From Sulfuritalea hydrogenivorans sk43H (lineage in GTDB: Bacteria > Pseudomonadota > Gammaproteobacteria > Burkholderiales > Rhodocyclaceae), in the NCBI RefSeq assembly GCF_000828635.1, contig NZ_AP012547.1, positions 2,852,001 to 2,916,000 of the forward strand: DNA of 64,000 nucleotides, written 5' to 3'. Numbering within the stretch: position 1 is the stretch's first letter; every line of letters starts with the position of its first letter. Made by a program: the position numbers and the translations under genes. The notes under the pieces are model-generated. The model worked only from the letters and a program-made list of their open reading frames with translations. It ran no database searches and had not been told where the DNA came from. Of this stretch, positions 36,560 to 44,829 are shown piece after piece.

Positions 36560-37500
36560 TTTCGATCATCACTCCGTGCTTCAACGAAGCAGAAAATGTC
36601 GAGGAACTTCACCGCCGCATTGCCGCTCAGTTCTCCGGCATTCCCGATTGCGACTACGAACACATCTTCATCGACAACGCCTCGACCGACGGCACCGTAG
36701 AGGCAATTCGCCGTATCGCCAGCGCCGACTCTCACGTCAAGGCCATCGTCAACTCGCGCAACTTCGGCCATATCCGTTCGCCGATGCACGCCCTGCTGCA
36801 GGCCAGAGGCGATGCGGTGATCACCATGGCATCCGACCTGCAGGATCCGCCGGAACTCATCCCGGCATTCATCGCCAAATGGCGCGAGGGCTTTCGGGTC
36901 GTGGTCGGCGTCAAGCCACAGTCTCTCGAAACACCCCTGATGTCCTTCGTGCGCCGCAGCTACTACCGCACGATCGGCAGAATCGCCGATGTCAGGCTGA
37001 TTCCGAACTTTACCGGCTTCGGCCTCTATGACCGCAGCGTAGTGGAGATTGCCCGGCGCTACGACGACCCGTATCCCTATTTCCGCGGCATGGTCTCCGA
37101 CATTGGCTTCCCGCATGCGGAAATCCCCTATGAAAAACCGCTGCGTCTGCGGGGCATCACCAAGAACAACTTCTATACCTTGTACGACCTGGCGATGCTG
37201 GGCATCACCAGCCATTCGAAGCTGCCGCTTCGCCTGGCGACCATGGCCGGGTTTTCCCTGTCATTGATCAGCCTGCTGATCGCCCTGGTGTATCTGGTAC
37301 TCAAGCTCGTGTATTGGGATCGTTTCGGCATGGGAACGGCTCCGGTACTGATCGGCATGTTTTTTCTCGCCTCGGTCCAGCTCTTCTTCATCGGGATTCT
37401 GGGCGAGTACATCGCCTCGATTCATACGCAGGTGCAGAAGCGCCCCCTTGTCGTAGAGCGCGAGCGGATCAATTTCGACCCGGCGCCGCCGCGTGACTGA
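36550..37500 (+). CDS. GtrB/DPM1-like family 2 glycosyltransferase
   Basis: 316 residues. GT2 catalytic core: SIITPCFNEAENVEELHRR (start), FIDNASTDGT (~39), MASDLQDPPELIP (~94, DxD-type). Two C-terminal transmembrane segments (~232-290), as in GtrB. Transfers a sugar from an NDP donor to polyprenyl phosphate on the inner face of the membrane. It sits between two paralogous membrane proteins, overlapping both, so it probably serves both. Confidence 0.88.
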   Translation: MPLISIITPCFNEAENVEELHRRIAAQFSGIPDCDYEHIFIDNASTDGTVEAIRRIASADSHVKAIVNSRNFGHIRSPMHALLQARGDAVITMASDLQDPPELIPAFIAKWREGFRVVVGVKPQSLETPLMSFVRRSYYRTIGRIADVRLIPNFTGFGLYDRSVVEIARRYDDPYPYFRGMVSDIGFPHAEIPYEKPLRLRGITKNNFYTLYDLAMLGITSHSKLPLRLATMAGFSLSLISLLIALVYLVLKLVYWDRFGMGTAPVLIGMFFLASVQLFFIGILGEYIASIHTQVQKRPLVVERERINFDPAPPRD

Positions 37501-39046
37501 AAGACCCGCAATGCAGCGGCTTCTGGCGATCGACGAGGCCAACTCGGCCCGCGCGCCGGATGGACTCACCGCCGCGACCCTGCTCTACCTTGCGCTGCCC
37601 CACCTGATTTTCCTCGCCGGCTGGTTGCGCCCCGCCGCCGCAATTCCCATGTTGGCGCTGACGCTACTCGCAGTGGCCCAGTTCCTGCGCCGCGACGACA
37701 TGCGCTGGAGCATGCCGCAATCGGCAGGTACGAGCGTGATGATCATCGTGCTCGGCTTCGCATGGGCCAGCCTGGGCGGCGCCGGCCATTTCTTCCATGC
37801 CAATCCCGACTGGGTAATGCGCGACAAGGTGCTCGGCGACCTGACCTTCTCCGACTGGCCGCCGGCCTACAACGTAATCGATGGGCAACCGCACATACTC
37901 CGCTCGGCAATCGGCTTCTTCCTTCCGGCCGCCATCGTCGGCAAACTGGCCGGCATCGGCAGCGTCGATCTCGCCCTGTATCTTTACACGGCGCTCGGAT
38001 GCAGTTTGTTCCTGCTGCTGCTGCCGCTGCCGACCCGACCCAGTCGCCTGCTTCTCGGCCTGTTGCTGGTGGCGGTATTTTTCAGCGGCATGGATTATCT
38101 CGGAGCCGTGATGAGTTCCGGTTCCGCGCCCATTTTCCCACTGCGACTCGAATGGTGGGTACCGTTCTGCTATCCATCGTTCACCGGCCAGATGTATTGG
38201 GCGCCCAACCACGCCATTCCAATCTGGCTGGTGGCAACACTGTTCTACAGGCACTGGGGCCATCGCGCGTGGCCGGCACTGTTCCTCATCCTGCTGCCGT
38301 TGACAGTCATCTGGACTCCCTTCGTGGTGATTGGCATCCTGCCCTTTCTGGCACTGGCCACGCTGCGCTGGTTCGCGCAGGGGTTGTGTTTCGCCGACAG
38401 CCGCATCACGTTGTGGCAGATCGTCGCGGCGGTACTCACGACCTGGCTCACCGTGCGCCTGATGACGCTCGACATCGCCGCCATTCCAAGCGCTCCGACC
38501 ACTGCGGTGGCGCCAAAGCCGGACAACCTGATCCTCGATTACCTGCTGTTCATCCTCATGGAGTTCGCCATTCTCGCGTTGCTGCTGGCGCGGAACCTGA
38601 GACATTCCTACGGATTGTTCTGGCTTGCCTGCGCGATCCTGACCCTGCTGCCTTTATACAATTACGGCCCGAGCAACGACATGCTGCTGCGGCTATCGAC
38701 CCCATGCCTGGTCTTTCTGCTGCTGCTCACGCTCGATCAAATTCAGCACTGGGTATCGCGACGCAGTTTTCCGCGCTCCGCCTGGGCGATCGGCATTGTG
38801 CTTCTGATCGGCGCCAACACCCCGTTCAACGAAATGTGGCGCGCCTTGTTCTTCAAGCGAGTGGCGCCCAACTATGGGCGCAGCCTGGTGGAGGAAAACC
38901 GGAATGTCGAGCCGCCCCATTATGTCGGACGGCTGGACCGGCCCGATCTGCTCGCCGTACTGCGAACGCCGACTCTGGTGCCGAAGGCTGCGGAGCGTAA
39001 TCCTCAGGCCTTGGGTGGCGCTGCGCCCTCACCCAAACCCGAATAG
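37493..39046 (+). CDS. Multi-pass membrane protein, probable GtrC-like glycosyltransferase, paralogue 2
   Basis: 517 residues from the GTG at 37493 (overlapping the GT2 stop); an ATG at 37511 is also plausible. About a dozen hydrophobic segments. The same conserved blocks as paralogue 1: LGGAGHFFHANPDWVMRD, DWPPAY, FFSGMDYLG, WAPNHAIPIW, LFYRHWGH, YGPSNDMLLRLSTP. Identity is patchy outside these blocks, so the duplication is old. Convergent with the ABC ATPase gene: its stop at 39046 overlaps that gene's 3' end (39004) by 43 bases. Confidence 0.6.
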   Translation: MTERPAMQRLLAIDEANSARAPDGLTAATLLYLALPHLIFLAGWLRPAAAIPMLALTLLAVAQFLRRDDMRWSMPQSAGTSVMIIVLGFAWASLGGAGHFFHANPDWVMRDKVLGDLTFSDWPPAYNVIDGQPHILRSAIGFFLPAAIVGKLAGIGSVDLALYLYTALGCSLFLLLLPLPTRPSRLLLGLLLVAVFFSGMDYLGAVMSSGSAPIFPLRLEWWVPFCYPSFTGQMYWAPNHAIPIWLVATLFYRHWGHRAWPALFLILLPLTVIWTPFVVIGILPFLALATLRWFAQGLCFADSRITLWQIVAAVLTTWLTVRLMTLDIAAIPSAPTTAVAPKPDNLILDYLLFILMEFAILALLLARNLRHSYGLFWLACAILTLLPLYNYGPSNDMLLRLSTPCLVFLLLLTLDQIQHWVSRRSFPRSAWAIGIVLLIGANTPFNEMWRALFFKRVAPNYGRSLVEENRNVEPPHYVGRLDRPDLLAVLRTPTLVPKAAERNPQALGGAAPSPKPE

Positions 39047-39921
39047 CGCAGGAAGGCGCTCTCCAGCGTCAGCGTCGGCTTGACTTCGATCAGCGTGTGA
39101 CCGGCCTTGTCGATCTCCTGCAGGGTCGACCACAAGGCCGAGCGGCGCACCTCGACGAACCAGCGCCCACCGCTCTCCGCCGTCATGCCGGCGACCTGAC
39201 CCTCGCCAACCGAGCGCACGGTGACCAGTTCCTGATCGCCGACCAATTCATTGGGTGACTGAATTGTCTTGAGTTCGCCCTTGTGGATCATGCCGAAACG
39301 ATCGGCCAGACGCTCGACGTCGTGCAGCACATGCGAGGTCAGGAAAATGGTGCCGCCCTGCCGGTGATATTCGGAGAGAATCTCGACCACGTCGCGACGC
39401 CCGATCGGATCGAGGCCGGACAGCGGCTCATCCAGAATCAATAACCGCGGCTCGACCACCATCGCATGGGCCAGCGCCGTGCGTTGCGCCATGCCTTTGG
39501 AAAAGCCGCGCACCAACTTGTTGGCCGCCTCGCCCAGGCTGAACCGTTCCAGCCAGCGCATGCAATGGGCATCCGGCGCGGCGGGCTTGCGGCCATGCAG
39601 GGCGAGGCCCATGGACAGGATTTCCATCGGCGTCAGATAGTCGGGCAGGCTGGGGTTTTCCGGCACGTAGCCCAGCCCGCGGCGCGCCTCGGGGCGAGTC
39701 ACGTCGACGCCGAACAAGGTCGCCGAGCCATCCGTGGGCAACATCACGCCGGTGAGAATCTTGATCGCGGTACTCTTCCCGGCGCCGTTCGGTCCGATGA
39801 AGCCGAACACTTCGCCCTGTTCGACGGTCAGCGAAATTCCCTTGAGCGCCTCGAAGGGAGGTGCCGCCCAGTTGCGCGGATAAGTCTTGCGCAGATCGCG
39901 AAGTTCAATGGCATTGGTCAT
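39004..39921 (-). CDS. ABC transporter ATP-binding protein (ABC-2 exporter type)
   Basis: 305 residues. Walker A GPNGAGKSTAIKI (~42), signature FSKGMAQRTALAHAM (~143), Walker B LLILDEPLSGLDP (~160), switch His in TSHVLHDVERL (~196). A C-terminal ~90-residue extension is typical of CcmA/NosF-like exporters. Its ATG overlaps the stop of the TPR-like gene. Order permease - TPR-like - ATPase on the minus strand, downstream of a pilin gene. Confidence 0.92.
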   Translation of the reverse strand: MTNAIELRDLRKTYPRNWAAPPFEALKGISLTVEQGEVFGFIGPNGAGKSTAIKILTGVMLPTDGSATLFGVDVTRPEARRGLGYVPENPSLPDYLTPMEILSMGLALHGRKPAAPDAHCMRWLERFSLGEAANKLVRGFSKGMAQRTALAHAMVVEPRLLILDEPLSGLDPIGRRDVVEILSEYHRQGGTIFLTSHVLHDVERLADRFGMIHKGELKTIQSPNELVGDQELVTVRSVGEGQVAGMTAESGGRWFVEVRRSALWSTLQEIDKAGHTLIEVKPTLTLESAFLRYSGLGEGAAPPKA

Positions 39922-40790
39922 GATCGGGGAGATGAAGTACGCAACACGATTTCGCCCTGCGGGTCGAAGCCGAAGCCGAAGCCGAACGGGTCTTGCGGCA
40001 GGGCCGGGAGAATGCCGGAATCAACCAGTTCCTGCAAGTTGGACAAAGGCCGGCCGAAGCGCTCGCGGTAAGTCACCGCCGCCGTCCGCAATTGATGCAA
40101 CTGGCGCAAACGCACCACGCGTGTTTCCAGATAGACACGAAAATCCCTGCGCCTGGCCTCCTTGGCCAGGGCCTCGACCACGCGGATCGCCAGCTCGGTA
40201 TCCTGCGCCGTGTCCATCCAGCGTGCCGCCATGTTCTGCATGGTCAGGCGCTGGTCGGGATCGGGCAGCTTTTCCGCTGCTTCGCGCATCCAGGCAGCGG
40301 CCCCCACCGGATCGCGTTTGTAATACCACTGATTGAAGCCGTAGAAGAACGTCGGCTGGTAATCGAAGAAGCGCATCCGGCTGGCCCGGGCCAGAATTCT
40401 TTGCGCCGCATCCAGTTCACCGTACTGGGCCAGAACCGCGAAGGCAATGTAGTAGTTGTCCTCGTGACCCGGATTCAGCCATGACACGTCTTCCTGCACC
40501 TTGGCCAGGATTTTGAATTCGTCGGGCTGCATTTTGTCGGTGGCCACCACCAGTGCACGAATCGAGGCCAGATTGGCGGCCAGGTGGCGGTCGCCCATGG
40601 CCATGAACACCTGCACGAACAGGGGTAATGCAACCTGCATTTCGACGGATACGGATTGCCGCGGCACGGACTTGAGGCGTTGGGAGGTTGCAACAAAAAC
40701 CGTCGCCGCCAGCAGTATCGCCAAGCAGGGCCTCCAGTTCCGCGTGAGCTTCATCGCCGTATCGCCACTAGTGCCAGCCTTTGCCGTCAT
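39918..40790 (-). CDS. Membrane-anchored TPR-like protein of unknown function
   Basis: 290 residues. One N-terminal hydrophobic segment (~19-36) serves as anchor or signal. The middle has helical-repeat character (LAQYGELDAAQRILARASRM, WMREAAEKLPDPDQRL). The C-terminal part (AAVTYRERFGRPLSNLQELVDSGILPALPQDPFGFGF) resembles the periplasmic region of pseudopilin-type proteins (PxxLxxLv..G.l..lP.DP.G). Lies between ABC permease and ATPase genes, so it is probably part of that exporter. Start choice is uncertain (no clear RBS). Confidence 0.65.
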   Translation of the reverse strand: MTAKAGTSGDTAMKLTRNWRPCLAILLAATVFVATSQRLKSVPRQSVSVEMQVALPLFVQVFMAMGDRHLAANLASIRALVVATDKMQPDEFKILAKVQEDVSWLNPGHEDNYYIAFAVLAQYGELDAAQRILARASRMRFFDYQPTFFYGFNQWYYKRDPVGAAAWMREAAEKLPDPDQRLTMQNMAARWMDTAQDTELAIRVVEALAKEARRRDFRVYLETRVVRLRQLHQLRTAAVTYRERFGRPLSNLQELVDSGILPALPQDPFGFGFGFDPQGEIVLRTSSPRS

Positions 40791-40801
40791 GGTAACGCCG
40801 A

Positions 40802-41602
40802 CTATTCAAAGTCCCGGCGGGTGAAGGTCATCACCGCCAGGGTCAACAACAGCGCCGCATAGCACGCCGCGAGCACCAACCCCAGAGCGACGGCCTGGCC
40901 ATCCGGCGTCAGACCGTACATCGGCCAGTTGCGCCAGTCCAGCCGCGACAGGTCGGGCAGCACCCATTGGATGGCATCGATGATCGGCGCAAAGCGCATC
41001 AGATCCTTGTCGCCTTCGGCTCCCTTGGCCAGATAGTCGGCTACCGCACCCAGGCTCTTACCGGCAATGGCGAAAGCAAGGCCCAGCGCCAATGGCAGCA
41101 TCGGTACCGTGGAAAAAGTGGCCACCCACAATGCAAAAGCCGTCACTACGGCGGCATCGACCCATAACCCGGCCACGGTGGACCAGTAGGGGAAGCCGGG
41201 GGCGATCGCAAAGCCCTGCGCATAACTCTTGCTCAAGCTCAGCACCACGGCCCAGAGCAGCATGCCGAGCAACGCTGCGGCCAGGGCAATCAGGCCGAGT
41301 ACGCCCAGATAGCGCCCGACAATATAGTGGCCGCGTGCCACCGGATAGGTCAGCGCAAACAGGACGGTGCGGCGCTCGATTTCGCGCGCGACCAGTTCCT
41401 GCACCCAGAACAGGGAAAAAAGGATCAGCGTGATGCGCAGGCCGGACAAGCCGACATCAAGGGCGACGGTCTGCGGCTGACGGGGAGAAAACGAGGCGGC
41501 AAGATAGGCCACACCGACCAGCAAGGCGCCGAGGATCAGGATCGCCTGGATGCTCCTGCTGCGAAGACCGGCACGCCCGGCTGAAAGCATGAACTGCCAC
41601 AT
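40802..41602 (-). CDS. ABC-2 type transporter permease
   Basis: 266 residues with about six transmembrane segments and a typical ABC-2 layout (AREIERRTVLFALTYPVARGHYIVGRYLG at ~71-100). Pairs with the ATPase at 39004. The cargo is unknown; the pilin and secreted protein genes directly upstream make an envelope or pilus-related substrate possible. It starts just after the pilin-partner terminator. Confidence 0.85.
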   Translation of the reverse strand: MWQFMLSAGRAGLRSRSIQAILILGALLVGVAYLAASFSPRQPQTVALDVGLSGLRITLILFSLFWVQELVAREIERRTVLFALTYPVARGHYIVGRYLGVLGLIALAAALLGMLLWAVVLSLSKSYAQGFAIAPGFPYWSTVAGLWVDAAVVTAFALWVATFSTVPMLPLALGLAFAIAGKSLGAVADYLAKGAEGDKDLMRFAPIIDAIQWVLPDLSRLDWRNWPMYGLTPDGQAVALGLVLAACYAALLLTLAVMTFTRRDFE

Positions 41603-41617
41603 TGCACCACCTTAACA

Positions 41618-41647
41618 AAAAGAGCGCACCCTTGGGTGCGCTCTTTT
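41618..41647. terminator. Terminator between the pilin partner gene and the ABC operon
   Basis: Perfect 14-bp stem AAAAGAGCGCACCC (41618-41631) with 41634-41647, two-base loop, A/T runs on both sides. It separates the pilin pair from the ABC genes, perhaps partially. Confidence 0.9.
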
Positions 41648-41661
41648 GTGCAGCAAAAAAC

Positions 41662-42129
41662 TTAGTTCGATCCGGCTGCAGTTACCGCATTGCCCAATGC
41701 GGTCGAAACGTTTGCACCGGTGCAGGCATCATTGGTGCCGGAGCACTTTGCCGCCGCCGTTACCGCGCCGCCATTGCTCGTACCAGCGACCGACTGATTG
41801 CCTTTCCTCGATCCCCCGCCCACGGCGAACAGATTTCCGGAAACCTCGTTATAGCTGACGACCGTGTTGGCAGAACACTGAACGTCAAAACCGGTCTTGG
41901 CGAAAACCGGGGTCAACAACACAGTACCAGAGCCACCATTGACGGTGTTCTTGAACGCCGTGCCGCCATCACACACGCAATATTCGCCAGCCGTCGATGC
42001 GGTCGTCGCATTCCCGGTGCCGGCCGCTGCCGCTTGGGCACCCGCAGCAGCAGTAGCTGTACAAGCAGCCGCAAACGCGCCTGCCGAAAACACGCTGGAA
42101 ACAATACCAACCACAAGTAGCTTTTTCAT
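41662..42129 (-). CDS. Secreted Ala/Gly/Thr-rich protein with six cysteines, putative pilin partner
   Basis: 155 residues, with a signal peptide of about 21 residues starting MKKLLVVGIVSSVFSAG and ending AFA. The mature part is low-complexity (Ala, Gly, Thr, Ser) with six cysteines (ACTATA, YCVC, VQC, AKC, DAC), likely disulfide-bonded. No family recognised. It starts 16 bases after the short prepilin stop and shares its transcript. In Geobacter a truncated pilin is followed by a separate C-terminal pilin partner; this pair has the same layout, but I see no clear sequence likeness. Confidence 0.65.
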   Translation of the reverse strand: MKKLLVVGIVSSVFSAGAFAAACTATAAAGAQAAAAGTGNATTASTAGEYCVCDGGTAFKNTVNGGSGTVLLTPVFAKTGFDVQCSANTVVSYNEVSGNLFAVGGGSRKGNQSVAGTSNGGAVTAAAKCSGTNDACTGANVSTALGNAVTAAGSN

Positions 42130-42145
42130 TTGGGTATCCTTTGTA

Positions 42146-42325
42146 TTAGTTGGCGTTGGCGATCGCGGAGGTCAGCACATTCTTCGCATCCGACTGAGCA
42201 GCCTTGTTCTCGGCCTTCTTGGTGTACTCGGTGAACTGCGGAATGGCGATGGCGGCCAGAATGCCGATGATCGCAACGACAATCATCAACTCGATCAGGG
42301 TGAAGCCTTTTTGCAACTTGCTCAT
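42146..42325 (-). CDS. Short type IV prepilin (59 aa)
   Basis: Start at 42325 with AGGAGA 7 bases upstream. Leader MSKLQKG, cleavage before Phe, then the class III N-helix [20 protein letters not shown] with the invariant Glu5. The mature protein is only 52 residues: F1, F24 and Y27 are its only aromatics. Ordinary PilA is ~140 residues. The length and helix are close to the Geobacter short pilin, but the C-terminal aromatics are missing. The reading ends at a clean TAA followed by the partner gene's RBS, so this looks like a genuine short gene rather than a frameshift. Confidence 0.85.
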   Translation of the reverse strand: MSKLQKGFTLIELMIVVAIIGILAAIAIPQFTEYTKKAENKAAQSDAKNVLTSAIANAN

Positions 42326-42506
42326 ATGAATTCTCCTGGAGAAAGCGCGACGGGCGTCGCTGTGGAATAGGGACGCACAAGTCGTGCCAACAGAAAAGCC
42401 CATCAGTTCATGCTTTCGGGGAAGCGAGAATGAAGGTTGTGACAAAAAACGTCACCCTCCTGCCTACTCGCGTCACGTTGTCAATCTTTGGGGATTCCCA
42501 AAATCC

Positions 42507-43133
42507 TCACTCATACACCCAGTCCGCCTCCTTCCAAACCATGACACGCACGCCATGCCAGGCCATGCCCCCTTCGCCGCCAAAAACAAGCGCCAGGTTG
42601 TGGCTGTCCTCACCAGCGAATTCGCCAAAGCGGTAGAGGCCGCGAAAGAAATCGCTGTTGAGGGTTGCCCCCGATTTGATGTCCATGGGGATGAAACGCA
42701 GACCATCCTCGATCAGCAGATCGACTTCATTGCCGGTGCTGTCGCGCCAGAAATGCAAAGCCTCGGTGCATCCGACGTTCATCGCCGCCTTCCAGTACTC
42801 GGCAACGATCATGTTCTCGAACAGATGGCCGCGCAGGGGGGCATCGAGCTGTTCCGGCGCGGCGATTCCGAGCAGATGTGCGGCAATGTCGGTATCGAGG
42901 AAATACAGCCTGGGCGTCTTGATCAATCGCTTGCCGAAGTTGCGGTGATGGGGGCGCAGCAGGAAGACCAGATAGCCGGCTACGAGAATGGCGATCCAGT
43001 GCTTCACGGTAATCAGCGCCACGCCGCAGTCGTTGGCGAGGCTTGCCAGATTGAGGAGTTGCCCGCATCGCGCGGCCGCCTTGATACGGTTTATGGTCCT
43101 TGGCCAATGTGCATTTATTTTGCAGAATTGCAA
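42507..43133 (-). pseudogene. Remnant of an AAA ATPase gene: C-terminal DUF4143 domain only
   Basis: 208 residues. From ~residue 21 it matches the C-terminal part of the ATPase/DUF4143 family (AARCGQLLNLASLANDCGV...FGKRLIKTPRLYFLDTDIAAHLLGI...FENMIVAEYWKAAM...RDSTGNEVDLLIEDG). The N-terminal AAA domain (~170 residues with Walker motifs) is absent. The 20 residues before the match look unrelated. A perfect 14-bp inverted repeat overlaps the apparent start. Most likely an internal deletion that joined promoter DNA to the 3' part of the gene. Confidence 0.75.
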
Positions 43134-43142
43134 AATAAATGC
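43111..43142. repeat. AT-rich perfect inverted repeat at the DUF4143 breakpoint
   Basis: 14-bp arms GCATTTATTTTGCA (43111-43124) and 43129-43142, loop GAAT. Very AT-rich in GC-rich surroundings. It could be the original operator of the ATPase gene or a recombination scar. Confidence 0.75.
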
Positions 43143-43197
43143 CTACCGTTGAAAGACAGGTGCCGCAGTCAGGATCGGCTGCCTGATGCCTGGATAA

Positions 43198-44826
43198 TTA
43201 CGCCGTCAGCACAGCCTCATCCACCGCATCGATCTGCTGCGGATCGAGGAACTGCTGCGCGTATTTGAGATAGACCTTGCCCTTGACGAAGACGTCGAAC
43301 AGGTCGGGGTCGATGTGGCCGTTCCGCTTGAAATTGGCCATGATGCCCATCGCCTGCGAGAGCTTCATGCCCGGCTTGTAGGGGCGGTCGCGGGCGGTGA
43401 GCGCCTCGAAGATGTCGGCAACGCCCATCATGCGCGCCTGCCATGACATCTGCTCGCGGGTGAGGCCCTTCGGGTAGCCCTTGCCGTCCATGCGCTCGTG
43501 ATGGCCGCCGGCGTATTCGGGCACATTGGTCAGGTGCTTCGGCCAGGGCAGTTGTTCCAGCATCTTGATGGTGGCGACGATGTGGTAATTGATGACGTCG
43601 CGCTCCTTCAGCGTCAGCGTGCCGGCACGGATGGTCAGGTTGTCGAGCTCGTCGGCGGTGAGGAACTCGGTCTCGACCGCATCGACATTGCGCCACTTGC
43701 GGTGGCTGCCGATGTCGCGCACGCGCTGCAGGTCGGCATCCTTCATGGCTTCGCCGCCGACATTGGTCTTGCGCAGGAATTCCCTGTCTTCATCCAGCAC
43801 GCGGACTTCGTCGTGATAGTCCTGCCAGATTGCCGCATCCGCGGCGCCGTCCGCTTCCTTGCGCAGTTCCAGCTGCCGGCGCAGCGCGTGAATCTCGGCG
43901 TCGCGCTTGAGTACCTCGAAGCGCGTGTCGATCAGATGGATGCGATCAAACAGGGTTTGCAGCTTGGTCGCCTTGTCCACGATATGCACCGGCGTGGTGA
44001 CCTTGCCACAATCGTGCAGCAGGCCGGCAATCTTCAGCTCGTAGCGATCGCGGTCGTCCATCCTGAAGGCCGCCAGCGGTCCTTCGTTGGCTTCGTCGGC
44101 GGCCTCGGCCAGCATCATGGTCAAGGCCGGCACGCGCTGGCAATGGCCGCCGGTGTAGGGCGACTTTTCGTCAATCGCCAGGTTGATCAGGTTGATCAGG
44201 GACTCGAACAGTTCTTCAAGCTGGGTGATCAGCAGGCGATTGGTCAGCGCAATGGCGGCTTGCGAAGCCAGCGATTCGGCCAGGCTCTGATCGGCCGATG
44301 AAAACGGGGTGACCTGGTGCGTCTGTGGATTCTGGGCGTTGATCAGTTGCAGCACGCCGATGATCTCGCCCTCGTGGTTCTTCATCGGCACCGTGAGGAA
44401 GGACTGCGAACGATAGCCGGTGCGCTCGTCGAAGCTGCGCGTGCCGGAAAAGTCGAAGCCCGCTTCGGTATAGGCGTCGGCGATGTTGACCGTCTTGTCG
44501 TGAATGGCGGCATAGGCGGCCACCATCGAGTCATTGTGCTCGCCCTTGTCGTTGGTCAGCGGCAGGTTCGGAAAGTTGATCGCGTTGCCGGTGGTGCCGC
44601 CCATGGCAATGTGCAGCGAGTCGGTGCGCAGAATCTCGAAGCGCAGCGCCTGGCGGTCCTCCGTCATGCGATACAGCGTGCCGCCGTCGGCGTGGGTAAT
44701 GGTCTTGGCCGCAATGAGGATGGTTTCCAGCAGCCGATTGATGTCGCGCTCCTTGGAAAGCGCGGCGCCAATGGCATTCAGTTGTTCGAGACGGCGAAAC
44801 AGGTCGCTGGAGCTGTCCATGGCCAT
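43198..44826 (-). CDS. GAF - HD-GYP protein (putative c-di-GMP phosphodiesterase)
   Basis: 542 residues. GAF domain ~20-195 (INRLLETILIAAKTITHADGGTLY..., FLTVPMKNHEGEIIGVLQLINAQ). HD motif AGLLHDCGKVTTPVHIVDKATKL (~267). GYP motif GGHHERMDGKGYPKGL (~439). Between them is an unusually long charged insertion of about 100 residues. HD-GYP enzymes hydrolyse c-di-GMP; the HD and GYP ligands look intact. It is the last gene of the eight-gene signalling operon, starting 3 bases after the ATPase stop. Confidence 0.9.
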   Translation of the reverse strand: MAMDSSSDLFRRLEQLNAIGAALSKERDINRLLETILIAAKTITHADGGTLYRMTEDRQALRFEILRTDSLHIAMGGTTGNAINFPNLPLTNDKGEHNDSMVAAYAAIHDKTVNIADAYTEAGFDFSGTRSFDERTGYRSQSFLTVPMKNHEGEIIGVLQLINAQNPQTHQVTPFSSADQSLAESLASQAAIALTNRLLITQLEELFESLINLINLAIDEKSPYTGGHCQRVPALTMMLAEAADEANEGPLAAFRMDDRDRYELKIAGLLHDCGKVTTPVHIVDKATKLQTLFDRIHLIDTRFEVLKRDAEIHALRRQLELRKEADGAADAAIWQDYHDEVRVLDEDREFLRKTNVGGEAMKDADLQRVRDIGSHRKWRNVDAVETEFLTADELDNLTIRAGTLTLKERDVINYHIVATIKMLEQLPWPKHLTNVPEYAGGHHERMDGKGYPKGLTREQMSWQARMMGVADIFEALTARDRPYKPGMKLSQAMGIMANFKRNGHIDPDLFDVFVKGKVYLKYAQQFLDPQQIDAVDEAVLTA

Positions 44827-44829
44827 CTC

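Noticed and set aside
42146-42325. Calling the short pilin an electrically conductive e-pilin
   Set aside because: Only three aromatic residues remain and the C-terminal aromatics of Geobacter PilA are missing.
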